NCBI GenBank assembly: GCA_001295935.1
Contig: LJHX01000189.1
Coordinates: forward strand, 1 to 53,555
Origin: an alpha proteobacterium AAP81b
Lineage (GTDB): Bacteria; Pseudomonadota; Alphaproteobacteria; Sphingomonadales; Sphingomonadaceae
DNA: 53,555 bases
Reading direction: 5' to 3'
Position 1 is the first letter of the stretch. Each line of letters opens with the position of its first letter. The notes beneath the pieces were generated by a model. That model was given only the letters and a program-made list of their open reading frames with translations, searched no databases and was not told the origin of the DNA. Below, piece by piece: positions 1 through 8,453 of this stretch. Position numbers and translations under genes: made by a program.

Positions 1-20
1 GGGGGGGGGGGGGGGGGGGG
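1..20. other. Poly-G run at the left edge
   Basis: Twenty consecutive G residues open the window. They do not resemble the following GC-rich but mixed sequence. Such runs are a known artefact of two-colour Illumina chemistry, where no signal is read as G. The right edge of the window ends inside a dispersed repeat, so both edges look like contig ends rather than biological boundaries. I infer an assembly artefact; a real G tract cannot be excluded from sequence alone. Confidence 0.6.
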
Positions 21-66
21 TGGGAAGTCCCTGCCCACCCGCACCCGCTCCCCGATCGAAGTCCAT

Positions 67-100
67 TCCCACCCCCGACCCCTCCCGCACACGGCAGGGG
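67..100 (-). repeat. Short form of the dispersed GC-rich palindromic repeat (R1)
   Basis: Read on the minus strand this stretch gives a CCCCT...GGGAGGGG hairpin followed by TCGGGGGTGGG. That is the same arrangement as the copy inside sucB near 9398-9435. It lies just upstream of the serA ribosome binding site and may fold in the leader of the serA mRNA. Confidence 0.5.
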
Positions 101-116
101 AGCAGAGGAGTCTCTC

Positions 117-1697
117 ATGCCCCGCGTCCTCATTTCCGACCAGATGTCCCCCAAGGCCGCCGAAATCTTCAAGGCCCGCGGGATCGAAGTCGATGAAATC
201 ACCGGCCTCACCAAGGACCAGCTGATCGAGATCATCGGCAACTACGACGGCCTCGCCATCCGTTCCTCGACCAAGGTGACCAAGGATGTCCTCGCCGCCG
301 CGACCAATTTGAAGGTCGTCGGCCGTGCCGGCATCGGTGTCGACAATGTCGATATCCCCGCCGCTTCGGCGCGCGGCGTCGTCGTCATGAACACGCCCTT
401 CGGCAATTCGATCACCACCGCCGAACACGCCATCGCGCTGATGTTCGCGCTGGCTCGCCAGCTGCCCGAGGCCGATGCCTCGACCCAGGCCGGCAAGTGG
501 GAAAAGAACCGCTTCATGGGGGTCGAGCTCTTCGCCAAGACCCTCGGCCTCATCGGTTGCGGCAACATCGGCTCGATCGTCGCCGATCGCGCCATTGGCC
601 TCAAGATGAAGGTCATCGCCTATGATCCCTTCCTCACCGCCGAACGCGCCCAGGATCTCGGCGTCGAGAAGATGACCCTCGACGAACTCCTCGCTCGCGC
701 CGATTTCATCACCCTGCACACGCCGCTGACCGATTCGACCCGCAACGTCCTGTCGGCCGAGAACCTCGCCAAGGCCAAGCCCGGCGTGCGCATCATCAAC
801 TGCGCCCGCGGCGGCCTGATCGACGAGGCGGCCTTGAAGGCCGGACTCGATTCGGGCCATATCGGCGGCGCCGCGCTCGACGTCTTCGCCGAGGAGCCCG
901 CCAAGGCGTCGCCGCTGTTCGGCACGCCCAATTTCATCTCGACCCCGCATCTCGGCGCCTCGACCGACGAGGCCCAGGTCAATGTCGCTATCCAGGTCGC
1001 CGAGCAGCTTTCGGATTATCTGCTCACCGGCGGCGTCACCAATGCGCTCAACGTGCCCTCGCTGTCGGCCGAGGAAGCGCCGCGGTTGAAGCCGTACATG
1101 GCATTGGCCGAGCGCCTCGGCGGCCTCGTCGGCCAATTGGGCGGCGAAGGCGTCACTTCGGTAACCGTCGAGGTCGAGGGCGCGGCGGCCGAGCTCAACA
1201 TCAAGCCAATCACCGCTGCGGTGCTCGCCGGGCTGATGCGGACGCATTCGGACACGGTCAACATGGTCAACGCGCCCTATCTGGCGCGCGAACGCAACAT
1301 CGAGATCGCCGAAGTCCGCCACGAGCGCGAGACCGATTACCACACGCTGCTGCGCGTCACGGTGCGCAACCGTGACGGCGATCGCTCGGTCGCCGGCACG
1401 CTGTTCGGCATGACCAAGCCGCGGCTGACCGAAATCTTCGGCATCACCGTCGAAGCCGATCTCAGCGGCCGGATGCTCTACATCGTCAACGAGGACAAGC
1501 CGGGCTTCATCGGCCGCCTCGGTTCGACCCTGGGCGAGGCCGGCGTCAACATCGGCACCTTCCACCTCGGCCGCCGCGATGCCGGCGAGGAGGCGATCCT
1601 GCTGCTCTCGGTCGACGAGGCGATCCCCGACCCGCTGCTGGCGAGCATCTGCCGCCTGCCGGGGGTCAAGGACGTCCGCGGGCTGGTCTTCGGCTGA
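117..1697 (+). CDS. serA: D-3-phosphoglycerate dehydrogenase
   Basis: This enzyme catalyses the first step of serine biosynthesis, oxidising 3-phosphoglycerate to 3-phosphohydroxypyruvate with NAD+ in the cytoplasm. The 526-residue length fits the long SerA type. It has a split substrate-binding domain, a Rossmann NAD domain around residues 100-290 with GLIGCGNIGS near residue 141, an allosteric-substrate-binding domain, and a C-terminal ACT domain from about residue 453 that normally senses serine. The family arginine and His regions are visible (NCARGGLIDE; STPHLGAST). The ATG follows AGAGGAG at a good distance. It is the first gene in the window; serC, often its upstream partner, would lie beyond the left edge. 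Confidence 0.97.
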   Translation: MPRVLISDQMSPKAAEIFKARGIEVDEITGLTKDQLIEIIGNYDGLAIRSSTKVTKDVLAAATNLKVVGRAGIGVDNVDIPAASARGVVVMNTPFGNSITTAEHAIALMFALARQLPEADASTQAGKWEKNRFMGVELFAKTLGLIGCGNIGSIVADRAIGLKMKVIAYDPFLTAERAQDLGVEKMTLDELLARADFITLHTPLTDSTRNVLSAENLAKAKPGVRIINCARGGLIDEAALKAGLDSGHIGGAALDVFAEEPAKASPLFGTPNFISTPHLGASTDEAQVNVAIQVAEQLSDYLLTGGVTNALNVPSLSAEEAPRLKPYMALAERLGGLVGQLGGEGVTSVTVEVEGAAAELNIKPITAAVLAGLMRTHSDTVNMVNAPYLARERNIEIAEVRHERETDYHTLLRVTVRNRDGDRSVAGTLFGMTKPRLTEIFGITVEADLSGRMLYIVNEDKPGFIGRLGSTLGEAGVNIGTFHLGRRDAGEEAILLLSVDEAIPDPLLASICRLPGVKDVRGLVFG

Positions 1698-1753
1698 CCG
1701 CGCGGTGGCGGGGCGGTTGTCAGGCCGCCCCGCCCCGCCTAGGCACCCTGGTC

Positions 1754-2854
1754 ATGTCCATGTCCCCCGGCCTGCTTCCCGAAGGCTTGCGCGATCGCCT
1801 GCCGCCCGAGGCCGAGGCCGCCGATCGCCTCGTCCGCCTGATGACCGACCGCTTCGCGGCGCACGGCTATGAGCGCGTCCAGCCACCGATGGTCGAATAT
1901 GAATCGAGCCTCGGCGCGCGCCTCGGCGGCGAGGCGCGGCGCGAGCTGCTGCGCTTCACCGATCCGGTAAGCCAGCACACGCTGGCGCTGCGGTCGGACA
2001 TCACCGGCCAGGTCGGCCGCATCGCCGTGACGCGGCTGGCGGCGCGCCACCGCCCGCTGCGCCTCGGCTATGCCGGGCCGGTGCTGCGGGTGCGCGGCAC
2101 CCAGCTGGCGCCCGAGCGCGAGAGCCTGCAGATCGGCGCCGAGCTGATCGGCAATGACGGGACCGCCGCCGCCGCCGAAGTCCTCGGCCTTGCCATCGCC
2201 GCGCTCACCGCTGCGGGGCTCGGCGGGCTGTCGGTCGACCTCACCCTGCCGAGCCTGGTCGGCGATCTCGTCGCGGCGGGCTGGCTGGCGGGCCAGGCGC
2301 GCCGCGCCGACCTCCAGGCGCTGCTTGACGGCAAGGACGCCGGCGCCCTTGCCGCCGCCGGCGCACACGCCTTTGTGCCGCTGATCGCCGCCGCCGGCCC
2401 CGCCGATGCGGCGCTGGCGCGGTTGCGCGCGCTGGCGTTGCCGGCGGCGACGTTGGCGCGGCTCGATGCGGTCGAGGCGCTGGTCGCCGGCCTCGGCGTC
2501 CCCGTGACGCTCGACCCGACCGAGCGCCATGGCTTCGAATATCAGACCTGGCTCGGCTTCTCGCTGTTCGGCGCCGGCATCATCGGCGAAGTCGGCCGCG
2601 GCGGCGCCTATTGCATTACCCGCCCCGACGGCAGTCAGGAAGTCGCCATCGGCTTTTCGCTCTATGTCGACGGCCTCGTCGACGCCGGCCTCGGCCGTAG
2701 CCCCGAACGCCGGCTGTTTCTGCCGCTCGGCGTCGACGGCGCCGCGCTGCGCGAGCAGGGCTGGTCGACCGTCGCCGCACTCGACCGTGACGACACCGCT
2801 GCCACCCTCGCCTGCACCCATGAGTGGCGCGACGGCGAAGCAAGGGCAATCTAG
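1754..2854 (+). CDS. hisZ: ATP phosphoribosyltransferase regulatory subunit
   Basis: HisZ is a catalytically inactive relative of histidyl-tRNA synthetase that binds short-form HisG and activates the first step of histidine biosynthesis. The 366-residue protein opens with LLPEGLRDRLPPEAEAADRL and carries degenerate class II synthetase motifs (LRSDITGQVGRIA; GRGGAYCI near residue 281). It lacks the C-terminal anticodon-binding domain of the true HisS encoded at 27384-28658. No hisG is in the window, so its partner must be elsewhere. The gene is followed by a repeat and then purA, a neighbourhood common in alphaproteobacteria. A second in-frame ATG lies two codons downstream of the chosen start. 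Confidence 0.92.
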   Translation: MSMSPGLLPEGLRDRLPPEAEAADRLVRLMTDRFAAHGYERVQPPMVEYESSLGARLGGEARRELLRFTDPVSQHTLALRSDITGQVGRIAVTRLAARHRPLRLGYAGPVLRVRGTQLAPERESLQIGAELIGNDGTAAAAEVLGLAIAALTAAGLGGLSVDLTLPSLVGDLVAAGWLAGQARRADLQALLDGKDAGALAAAGAHAFVPLIAAAGPADAALARLRALALPAATLARLDAVEALVAGLGVPVTLDPTERHGFEYQTWLGFSLFGAGIIGEVGRGGAYCITRPDGSQEVAIGFSLYVDGLVDAGLGRSPERRLFLPLGVDGAALREQGWSTVAALDRDDTAATLACTHEWRDGEARAI

Positions 2855-2914
2855 CTCCCCTCCCGCTTGCGGGGAGTCGCAGACGACGCGTAAGCGTCAG
2901 CGGCTGGGGGAGGG
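2855..2914 (+). repeat. R1 palindromic repeat between hisZ and purA
   Basis: This full-length copy begins immediately after the hisZ stop codon. It consists of a CTCCCCTCCCGC-TT-GCGGGGAG hairpin, a middle segment near AGTCGCAGACGACGCGTAAG, and a tail CAGCGGCTGGGGGAGGG. The same order recurs at 31637-31696 and 53379-53438, and inverted at 32721-32779. It lies between two co-directional genes and could form a structured mRNA segment. Confidence 0.8.
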
Positions 2915-2968
2915 AATAGTCTCGCGCTCCCAGAACGACGACGCCGTAAAAACCAACGAAAGCCCGCA

Positions 2969-4258
2969 ATGCCCAACGTCACCGTGATCGGCGCCCAATG
3001 GGGCGATGAAGGCAAAGGCAAGATCGTCGACTGGCTGAGCGAACGCGCCGATGTCGTCGTGCGCTTCCAGGGCGGCCACAACGCCGGCCACACCCTCGTT
3101 GTCGGCAACCAGGTCTACAAGCTCAGCCTGTTGCCGTCGGGGATCGTCCGCGGCACCCTCAGCCTCATCGGCAATGGCGTCGTCTTCGATCCCTGGCATT
3201 TCGCCGGCGAGGTCGAGAAGCTGCGCGGCCAGGGCGTTACCATCACCCCCGAAAATCTCGCGGTCGCCGAACAATGCCCGCTGATCTTGCCGCTGCACCG
3301 CGATCTCGACGCGCTGCGCGAGGACGCGATGGGCGCCGGCAAGATCGGCACCACCCGCCGCGGCATCGGCCCCGCCTATGAGGACAAGGCCGGGCGGCGG
3401 GCGCTGCGCGTCTGCGACCTCGCCCATCTCGATGCCATCGGTCCGCAGCTCGATCGCCTGCTCGCCCATCACAACGCCCTGCGCGCCGGCTTCGGCGTCG
3501 CCGCGGTCGATCGCGACGAGCTCGTCGCGCAGCTCGCGACGGTGGCACCGGCGGTGCTGCCCTATATCCAACCGGTCTGGGCGCTGCTCCGCGACGCCCG
3601 CGGCCGCCGCGACCGCATCCTGTTCGAAGGCGCGCAAGGCGTGCTCCTCGACGTCGATCACGGCACCTACCCGTTCGTCACCTCGTCGAACGTCGTCGCC
3701 GGCCAGGCCGCCGCCGGCTCCGGCATGGGCCCGAGCGCCACCGGCTATGTACTCGGCATCGTCAAGGCCTATACGACGCGCGTCGGCGCCGGGCCCTTCC
3801 CGACCGAGCAGGACAATGCGACCGGCGAGCGCCTCGGCACCCGCGGCCATGAATTCGGCACGGTGACCGGGCGCAAGCGCCGCTGCGGCTGGTTCGACGC
3901 CGTGCTCGTCCGCCAGGCGATCGCCGTGTCCGGCGTTGCCGGCATGGCATTGACCAAGCTGGACGTTCTCGACGGCTTCGAGACGCTCAACATCTGCACC
4001 GGCTATCGCCTCGATGGGCGCATCATCGATCAACTGCCGGCGCATGCCGCGGACCAGGCGCGCCTCGAACCGCTCTACGAAGCCTTCGAAGGCTGGAGTG
4101 AGTCGACCGCCGGCGCACGCCGCTGGGCCGATCTGCCGGCGCAGGCGATCAAGTACATCCGCCGCATCGAGGAGCTGACTGGCTGCCCGGTGGCGCTGGT
4201 TTCAACCAGCCCCGAGCGCGAGGATACGATCCTTGTTCGCGATCCGTTCCAGGATTGA
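2969..4258 (+). CDS. purA: Adenylosuccinate synthetase
   Basis: PurA couples GTP hydrolysis to joining IMP and aspartate, the first committed step from IMP to AMP. The N-terminus shows the P-loop-like signature [14 protein letters not shown] at residues 8-21, followed by [10 protein letters not shown], whose His is catalytic in the family. The GTP-binding [10 protein letters not shown] region and the conserved [13 protein letters not shown] segment are also present. Length (429 residues) is normal. The start gives the expected [18 protein letters not shown] end. It follows hisZ and the R1 repeat on the same strand. Confidence 0.97.
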   Translation: MPNVTVIGAQWGDEGKGKIVDWLSERADVVVRFQGGHNAGHTLVVGNQVYKLSLLPSGIVRGTLSLIGNGVVFDPWHFAGEVEKLRGQGVTITPENLAVAEQCPLILPLHRDLDALREDAMGAGKIGTTRRGIGPAYEDKAGRRALRVCDLAHLDAIGPQLDRLLAHHNALRAGFGVAAVDRDELVAQLATVAPAVLPYIQPVWALLRDARGRRDRILFEGAQGVLLDVDHGTYPFVTSSNVVAGQAAAGSGMGPSATGYVLGIVKAYTTRVGAGPFPTEQDNATGERLGTRGHEFGTVTGRKRRCGWFDAVLVRQAIAVSGVAGMALTKLDVLDGFETLNICTGYRLDGRIIDQLPAHAADQARLEPLYEAFEGWSESTAGARRWADLPAQAIKYIRRIEELTGCPVALVSTSPEREDTILVRDPFQD

Positions 4259-4276
4259 GTCACAAAGCTTGACCGA

Positions 4277-4294
4277 AGGCGAAAAGAATCGCCT
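4277..4294 (+). terminator. Small hairpin after purA
   Basis: The arms AGGCGA and TCGCCT are separated by AAAGAA, giving a six-base-pair stem 18 bases after the purA stop. No T-run follows, so this is at best a weak terminator or mRNA-end stabiliser. Confidence 0.3.
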
Positions 4295-4323
4295 AAACAT
4301 CGTCTTTCGCGTCATGGCGGACG

Positions 4324-4977
4324 ATGCTGCTTACCCTTGTTGCCGCTACGAGTTTTGCCTGCACGTCGCCGTTGCACCCAGACGGCGCGTCAGTGCAGTG
4401 CGGTCGGAACGCCCGCGTATTGCATCTCCACGGCATCACGGCGCCGCCGCCGCTTGATAGTTGCAAATCCTGGGATATCATGTGCCGCCCCGATCCGGGA
4501 ACAGTGGCTCGCGATAGCCTTGCCGACCTGACGCGCGGCATGCCCGTCGAATGCCATGAAGTTGCCCCCGGCAGCGTCGCCTGTCGCGCCGGCGGCCGCG
4601 ATCTCGCCTGCGCGATGGTCGCCAGCGGCGCGGCCACGCCGCTCGGAAGCATGCGCAATTGCCCGCCACCGCCGCCGCGCGCACCGCTCGTCGACCGCGA
4701 CAATATTCCGCCTGCCTGGGCGATCCTCAGTTTCCTTGGCGCTGTCAACATCGTCGCGGTGCTGGCGGTGGCCTTCGACAATTATCGTCGTCGCCGCGGC
4801 TTCGGTGCCATCGCCGATCGGCTGTTGGTGATGCTGGCACTGATCGGTGCCGGCGGCGGCGTGCTGGCAGCGCAATTTGCTCTCGCCGGACGGGACGAGG
4901 AGCGCCAGCTATCCGGGATGGTCGCCGTCATCCTCGGCCTGCAGATCGGCGCGGCGATCGGCCTGGTGCTGCTATAG
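4324..4977 (+). CDS. Degenerate SNase-like domain fused to a DUF1294-type membrane domain
   Basis: The 217-residue protein has two parts. Residues about 12-115 look like a staphylococcal-nuclease fold in layout (DGASVQCGRNARVLHLHGITAPP, then SLADLTRGMPVEC, then DLACAMVASGAAT). The catalytic acid and arginine positions are not conserved, so nuclease activity is unlikely. It contains several cysteines. After a proline run (PPPPPR), residues about 127-217 form three membrane segments with the DUF1294-like pattern NIVAVLAVAFDNYRRRRG...IADRLLVMLALIGAGGG. The function is unknown. The domain assignment rests on pattern recognition and needs a profile search. The gene converges with the TRIC gene downstream. 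Confidence 0.7.
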   Translation: MLLTLVAATSFACTSPLHPDGASVQCGRNARVLHLHGITAPPPLDSCKSWDIMCRPDPGTVARDSLADLTRGMPVECHEVAPGSVACRAGGRDLACAMVASGAATPLGSMRNCPPPPPRAPLVDRDNIPPAWAILSFLGAVNIVAVLAVAFDNYRRRRGFGAIADRLLVMLALIGAGGGVLAAQFALAGRDEERQLSGMVAVILGLQIGAAIGLVLL

Positions 4978-4986
4978 GCCGGGCCG

Positions 4987-5619
4987 CTATTGCTTGTCGC
5001 CATAGCCCGGCAGCGCCAGGCCACGCGAAATGGCCAGGGCGCGCAGCGCGAAGCCCGCGGCGACGCCGATCGCTCCGGCCGGGAGCGCCCCGGCGCCGAA
5101 CACGGTCAGGACGACATAGAGCCCGGCGCCGAGCGTCGCTGCCGAGACATAGATTTCGGGGCGCAGCAGCACCGACGGTTCATGCGCCAGCACATCGCGA
5201 ACGATGCCGCCGAAGCTGGCGGTCAGCACCCCCATGACGATCGCCGGCAGCGGCGGCAGGCCCGCCCCGAGCGCCTTGGCGGCACCGATGACGGCATAGG
5301 CCGCCATGCCGATCGCGTCGAACCACAGCAGCGCCGGCAATTGCCAGCGCGTCGCGCGCAGCAGCCACACGCCGCCGGCGGCAATCAGGCAGACGCCGAC
5401 ATAGTCCGACCGCCCGACCCAGAAGACCGGCGCGCCGATCAGCAGATCGCGCAGCGTACCGCCGCCGATGCCGGTGACGGCGGCGAAGAAGGCGAAGGTG
5501 ACGATGGTGTGCCTACCACGCGCCGCCGCCAGCGCCCCCGAAATCGCAAAGACCGCGACCCCCGCCATGTCGAGCAGTTCGAGCAGCGGCCTCAAGGCTT
5601 CGAGCGGCAGCGGCGCCAT
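4987..5619 (-). CDS. TRIC/UPF0126-family membrane channel or transporter
   Basis: This 210-residue integral membrane protein has about seven predicted hydrophobic segments and two copies of the family signature (GIGGGTLRDLLIG; FGGIVRDVLAHE). The family is related to trimeric intracellular cation channels and contains the bacterial YadS/YicG-like proteins. Proposed substrates in bacteria include K+ and glycine, so the substrate here is open. Its start codon overlaps the stop of the PepSY gene by one base (TGATG), implying translational coupling. It is the last gene of the lpd-PepSY-TRIC chain. Confidence 0.85.
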   Translation of the reverse strand: MAPLPLEALRPLLELLDMAGVAVFAISGALAAARGRHTIVTFAFFAAVTGIGGGTLRDLLIGAPVFWVGRSDYVGVCLIAAGGVWLLRATRWQLPALLWFDAIGMAAYAVIGAAKALGAGLPPLPAIVMGVLTASFGGIVRDVLAHEPSVLLRPEIYVSAATLGAGLYVVLTVFGAGALPAGAIGVAAGFALRALAISRGLALPGYGDKQ

Positions 5620-6371
5620 CAGCGCACCGGGTCGGGGCGCCGTTGCGACATGGGGCGGCGTCGGCCGAAACGCCCGGCGATGAGAATGATCCCGCTGACC
5701 ACCGACGCCAGCGCCAGCAACGCCGAGGCGATCAGCAGCGGGTGATGGGTGGCCTCGCGACCCGCGGGATCGAGGATGTGCAGCCCCCAGGCAAAATCAT
5801 GCCAGCGCCACAGTTCGGTGCGCACCGCCATCACCTCGCCGGCCGTGCCGATATAGACATGGGTGCCATCGGCGGCGGCGACGCGCCAGGCGCCGCCCGG
5901 TCGCCGCAGTTCGAGCGGTGGCGGATCGCCGACCCGGATGGCGGTGAGCGGCTCGACCAGGACCACCTGCTGGCGGGCGATGGCGAGCGCCTCGCCGCGC
6001 CCGATCGGACGTTCCTGGCCGCTGCGGGCATCGACGAGCCAGTGCCGGCCGCCCGACGACAGGCGATAGACCGGCGCACCGAGCAACGAGGTCAGTTCGG
6101 CGCTTTCGACCGGCGAGGCGAGCACCGCTTCGGGGGGCAGAACCGCCGCCGGCGGCAGCAGCGGCCCGGCGCGGCGCAGGTCGAGCGGCGGCACGTCGCG
6201 GCGCAGGGTGGTGCCGCGCACCGTCTCGATGGCGTTCGACGTCATGAACAGGCCGCTTGCCGTCCACAGCAGCAGTTGCGCAGCCACGACGACGCCCATC
6301 CACAGATGCACCGTCTGTAAGGTTCGCCAAGGCGAGCGGCCGCCGCGCGGCGGCAGGGCGGCGGCACCCAT
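5619..6371 (-). CDS. PepSY-domain membrane protein
   Basis: This 250-residue protein has an N-terminal membrane helix starting at HLWMGVVVAAQLLLW, a periplasmic central part, and a C-terminal helix (LLIASALLALASVVSGIILIAG). The HLWMGV start and the WHDFAWGLHILD segment are typical of PepSY-associated membrane proteins, which are often tied to iron/heme uptake or redox proteins. The central part from about residue 80 contains PepSY-like repeats (GEALAIARQQVV). It is coupled at both ends by TGATG overlaps, to lpd upstream and to the TRIC gene downstream. Why it follows lpd is not clear from the sequence. Confidence 0.8.
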   Translation of the reverse strand: MGAAALPPRGGRSPWRTLQTVHLWMGVVVAAQLLLWTASGLFMTSNAIETVRGTTLRRDVPPLDLRRAGPLLPPAAVLPPEAVLASPVESAELTSLLGAPVYRLSSGGRHWLVDARSGQERPIGRGEALAIARQQVVLVEPLTAIRVGDPPPLELRRPGGAWRVAAADGTHVYIGTAGEVMAVRTELWRWHDFAWGLHILDPAGREATHHPLLIASALLALASVVSGIILIAGRFGRRRPMSQRRPDPVR

Positions 6372-7780
6372 CAGAAGTGGATCGGCTTGCCGGTCACCGC
6401 CATGGCGGCTTCCTTGAGCGCTTCGCTGTGCGTCGGATGGGCGTGGCAGGTCAGCGCGATGTCCTCAGCTGACGCGCCGAACTCCATCGCCAGCGCCGCC
6501 TCGGCGATCATCGTGCCGGCGACCGAACCGATGATGTGGACGCCGAGGACGCGATCGGTCACGGCATCGGCGAGCACTTTCACAAAGCCCTCGATGTCGC
6601 GATTGGCCTTGGCGCGGCTGTTGGCGGCGAAGGGGAATTTGCCGCTCCTGTAGGCGATGCCGGCGGCCTTCAGCTCCTCCTCGGTCTTGCCGACGGTGGC
6701 GACCTCGGGCTGGGTATAGACGACCGCCGGGATGACGTCGTGGTTCACGACGCCGGTCAGCCCGGCGATATTGTCGGCGCAGGCAACGCCTTCGTCCTCG
6801 GCCTTGTGGGCGAGCATCGGGCCGGGGACGACATCGCCGATCGCCCAGATGCCGGGGACGGCAGTCGAGAAATCATGGTTGATGGCGATGCGGCCGCGGT
6901 CGGCGCCGGTGGTGCCGAGGGTCAGGCCGGTCACTTCGATGTTGAGATTGTCGGTATTGGGGCGGCGGCCGATCGACAGCAGCACGACATCGGCGGCGAT
7001 CTCCTCGGCGGCGCCGCCGGCGGCGGGCTCGATGGTGACGATCGCGCCGGCGCCGTCGCGGCGGACGCCGGTCACCTTGGTCGAAGTCTTGATCTCAAAA
7101 CCTTGTTTTCCAAGAATTTTGGCAAAGGCATTGGCGACCTCGACATCCATCGCCGGAACGATGCGCGGGGCATATTCGACGACGGTGACCTTGGCACCGA
7201 GACGCCGCCACACCGACCCCATTTCGAGGCCGATATAGCCGCCGCCGATGACGACGAGATGCGCCGGCACCTTGGGCAGCGACAGCGCTTCGGTCGAAGT
7301 GACGATCACCTCGCCATCGGGCACCATGCCGGGCAGCAGCGCGACTTCGGAGCCGGTGGCGATAATGAAGTTCTTCGCGGTGACGGTTCGGTCGCCGACG
7401 GTGATCGATTTCGCGTCGACGAAGCGGGCCTCGCCCTTCAGCCATTCGACCTTGTTCTTCTTGAACAGGAAGGCGACGCCGTCGGTCAATTCCTTGACCG
7501 CCTTGTCCTTTTCCGAAAGCAGCTGGCCAAGGTCGAGCTCGACGCCCGACAGCTTGACGCCGAACTTGGCGAGCGTGCCATGGCTCGCCTCCGCGAACAG
7601 TTCCGACCCGTGCAGCAGCGCCTTGGACGGAATGCAACCGACATTGAGGCAGGTGCCGCCGAGGCGATCGCGCTTTTCAACACAGGCGACCTTGAGGCCA
7701 TGCTGCGCCGCGCGGATGGCAGCGACGTAACCACCGGGGCCGGCCCCGATCACTACCACGTCGAAATCGAAATCAGCCAT
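6371..7780 (-). CDS. lpdA: Dihydrolipoyl dehydrogenase (E3), copy 1
   Basis: This FAD enzyme reoxidises dihydrolipoamide on E2 with NAD+. The 469-residue protein has GAGPGGYVAAIRAAQ at residues 12-26, the redox disulfide in GGTCLNVGCIPSKALL near residues 42-57, a second Rossmann motif (VIGGGYIGLEMGSVW), and the C-terminal active-site HAHPTHSE. Its position downstream of sucB indicates service to the 2-oxoglutarate dehydrogenase complex. The vapBC2 module is wedged between sucB and this gene, with only 3 nt between vapC and the lpd start. A second, distinct lpd is at 50323-51717. Confidence 0.97.
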   Translation of the reverse strand: MADFDFDVVVIGAGPGGYVAAIRAAQHGLKVACVEKRDRLGGTCLNVGCIPSKALLHGSELFAEASHGTLAKFGVKLSGVELDLGQLLSEKDKAVKELTDGVAFLFKKNKVEWLKGEARFVDAKSITVGDRTVTAKNFIIATGSEVALLPGMVPDGEVIVTSTEALSLPKVPAHLVVIGGGYIGLEMGSVWRRLGAKVTVVEYAPRIVPAMDVEVANAFAKILGKQGFEIKTSTKVTGVRRDGAGAIVTIEPAAGGAAEEIAADVVLLSIGRRPNTDNLNIEVTGLTLGTTGADRGRIAINHDFSTAVPGIWAIGDVVPGPMLAHKAEDEGVACADNIAGLTGVVNHDVIPAVVYTQPEVATVGKTEEELKAAGIAYRSGKFPFAANSRAKANRDIEGFVKVLADAVTDRVLGVHIIGSVAGTMIAEAALAMEFGASAEDIALTCHAHPTHSEALKEAAMAVTGKPIHF

Positions 7781-7783
7781 GGC

Positions 7784-8179
7784 TCAAACTCCTGCCGGCA
7801 GCGCCGGGACAATGTCGGTATGCATAAAGTCGTTGCCCTTGAAGAGCAGCGGCGAGCGCGTTGCCTTGGCGAGCGCATAGGCAAGACAATCGCCGAAATT
7901 GAGCTTCGCCCGGCTTTCCCTGCCAAACCGGACGTTCGCCTCGCGCGCCAAGCGGCCCTGCTCAATGGATACGGGAACCAGCTCGATATCGAGATTGGCG
8001 AGCGCGGCGTCGAGAACGGGGTCCAGGCCTGTTGCACCACTGTCGAGCTTGAGCGCCACTTCGAGGTAGGACGCCGCCGACATCTGTGGCCTTGCAGCGG
8101 CATAGATGGCGAGTGAGAAGGCTTCCTCCTCGGGCTCCGCAAGGATGATGGCGAGCAATGCCGAGCTATCGACGATCAA
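7784..8179 (-). CDS. vapC: VapC-like PIN-domain toxin between sucB and lpd
   Basis: The 131-residue protein is a PIN-domain ribonuclease typical of VapC toxins. Visible acidic residues are D4 in MIVDSSAL, the Glu in SYLEVALKL, and the pair in NFGDCLAYALAKA and FKGNDFMHTD. Predicted activity is Mg2+-dependent RNA cleavage, blocked by the upstream antitoxin. The start codon is TTG and overlaps the vapB stop in a TTGA. The stop is 3 nt from the lpd start. The rare start codon probably lowers toxin synthesis relative to antitoxin. Target RNA is unknown. Confidence 0.9.
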   Translation of the reverse strand: MIVDSSALLAIILAEPEEEAFSLAIYAAARPQMSAASYLEVALKLDSGATGLDPVLDAALANLDIELVPVSIEQGRLAREANVRFGRESRAKLNFGDCLAYALAKATRSPLLFKGNDFMHTDIVPALPAGV

Positions 8180-8442
8180 CGCGGCAATCCGTTCTCGTCG
8201 TACATCCAGTCGTCGAGCTCCTGCTGGGTCGGTAGCGGTTTCGGCATGCGCGCCCGCATTTGCGCGGTAAGTTCGCGCAGCCGCGCCAGCCGTTCCGCAA
8301 TATCGGCTTCCCGGTCACTGCGGACGCGCTGCAGCTTTTCCCGCACCGCCTCCTTCACCGCACTCGCCTTCGTCACGCCGATTTCCTCCGATAATTCGGC
8401 GACAAGGCGATGGGTTTCCGGGTCCTTGATGTTCAGCTGCAT
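8176..8442 (-). CDS. vapB: VapB-type antitoxin (Rv0623/PSK-like)
   Basis: The 88-residue protein begins MQLNIKDPETHRLVAELSEE and matches the PSK/Rv0623-type antitoxins: a short N-terminal DNA-binding strand-helix unit (GVTKASAVKEAVREKL), then an acidic/basic C-terminal tail that would wrap the PIN toxin. An upstream ATG in frame at 8475 exists, but the 8442 ATG has AGGA at a suitable distance and gives the canonical N-terminus. The shorter form is therefore chosen. It precedes vapC with a 4-bp overlap, and an inverted repeat at 8454-8481 lies just upstream. Confidence 0.88.
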   Translation of the reverse strand: MQLNIKDPETHRLVAELSEEIGVTKASAVKEAVREKLQRVRSDREADIAERLARLRELTAQMRARMPKPLPTQQELDDWMYDENGLPR

Positions 8443-8453
8443 GGGACACGTCC

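Noticed and set aside
1-20. A G-quadruplex or telomere-like element
   Set aside because: The run is at the extreme edge, has no repeating unit and is more simply explained by a sequencing artefact.
2897-4045. A long minus-strand open frame opposite purA
   Set aside because: It runs antisense to a clear purA and encodes an Ala/Arg/Gly-rich sequence with no domain pattern, as expected in GC-rich DNA where the opposite strand seldom has stop codons.
6536-8116. A 526-codon plus-strand open frame opposite lpd and vapC
   Set aside because: It is an antisense shadow with composition typical of reversed GC-rich codons; the minus-strand genes are clear.
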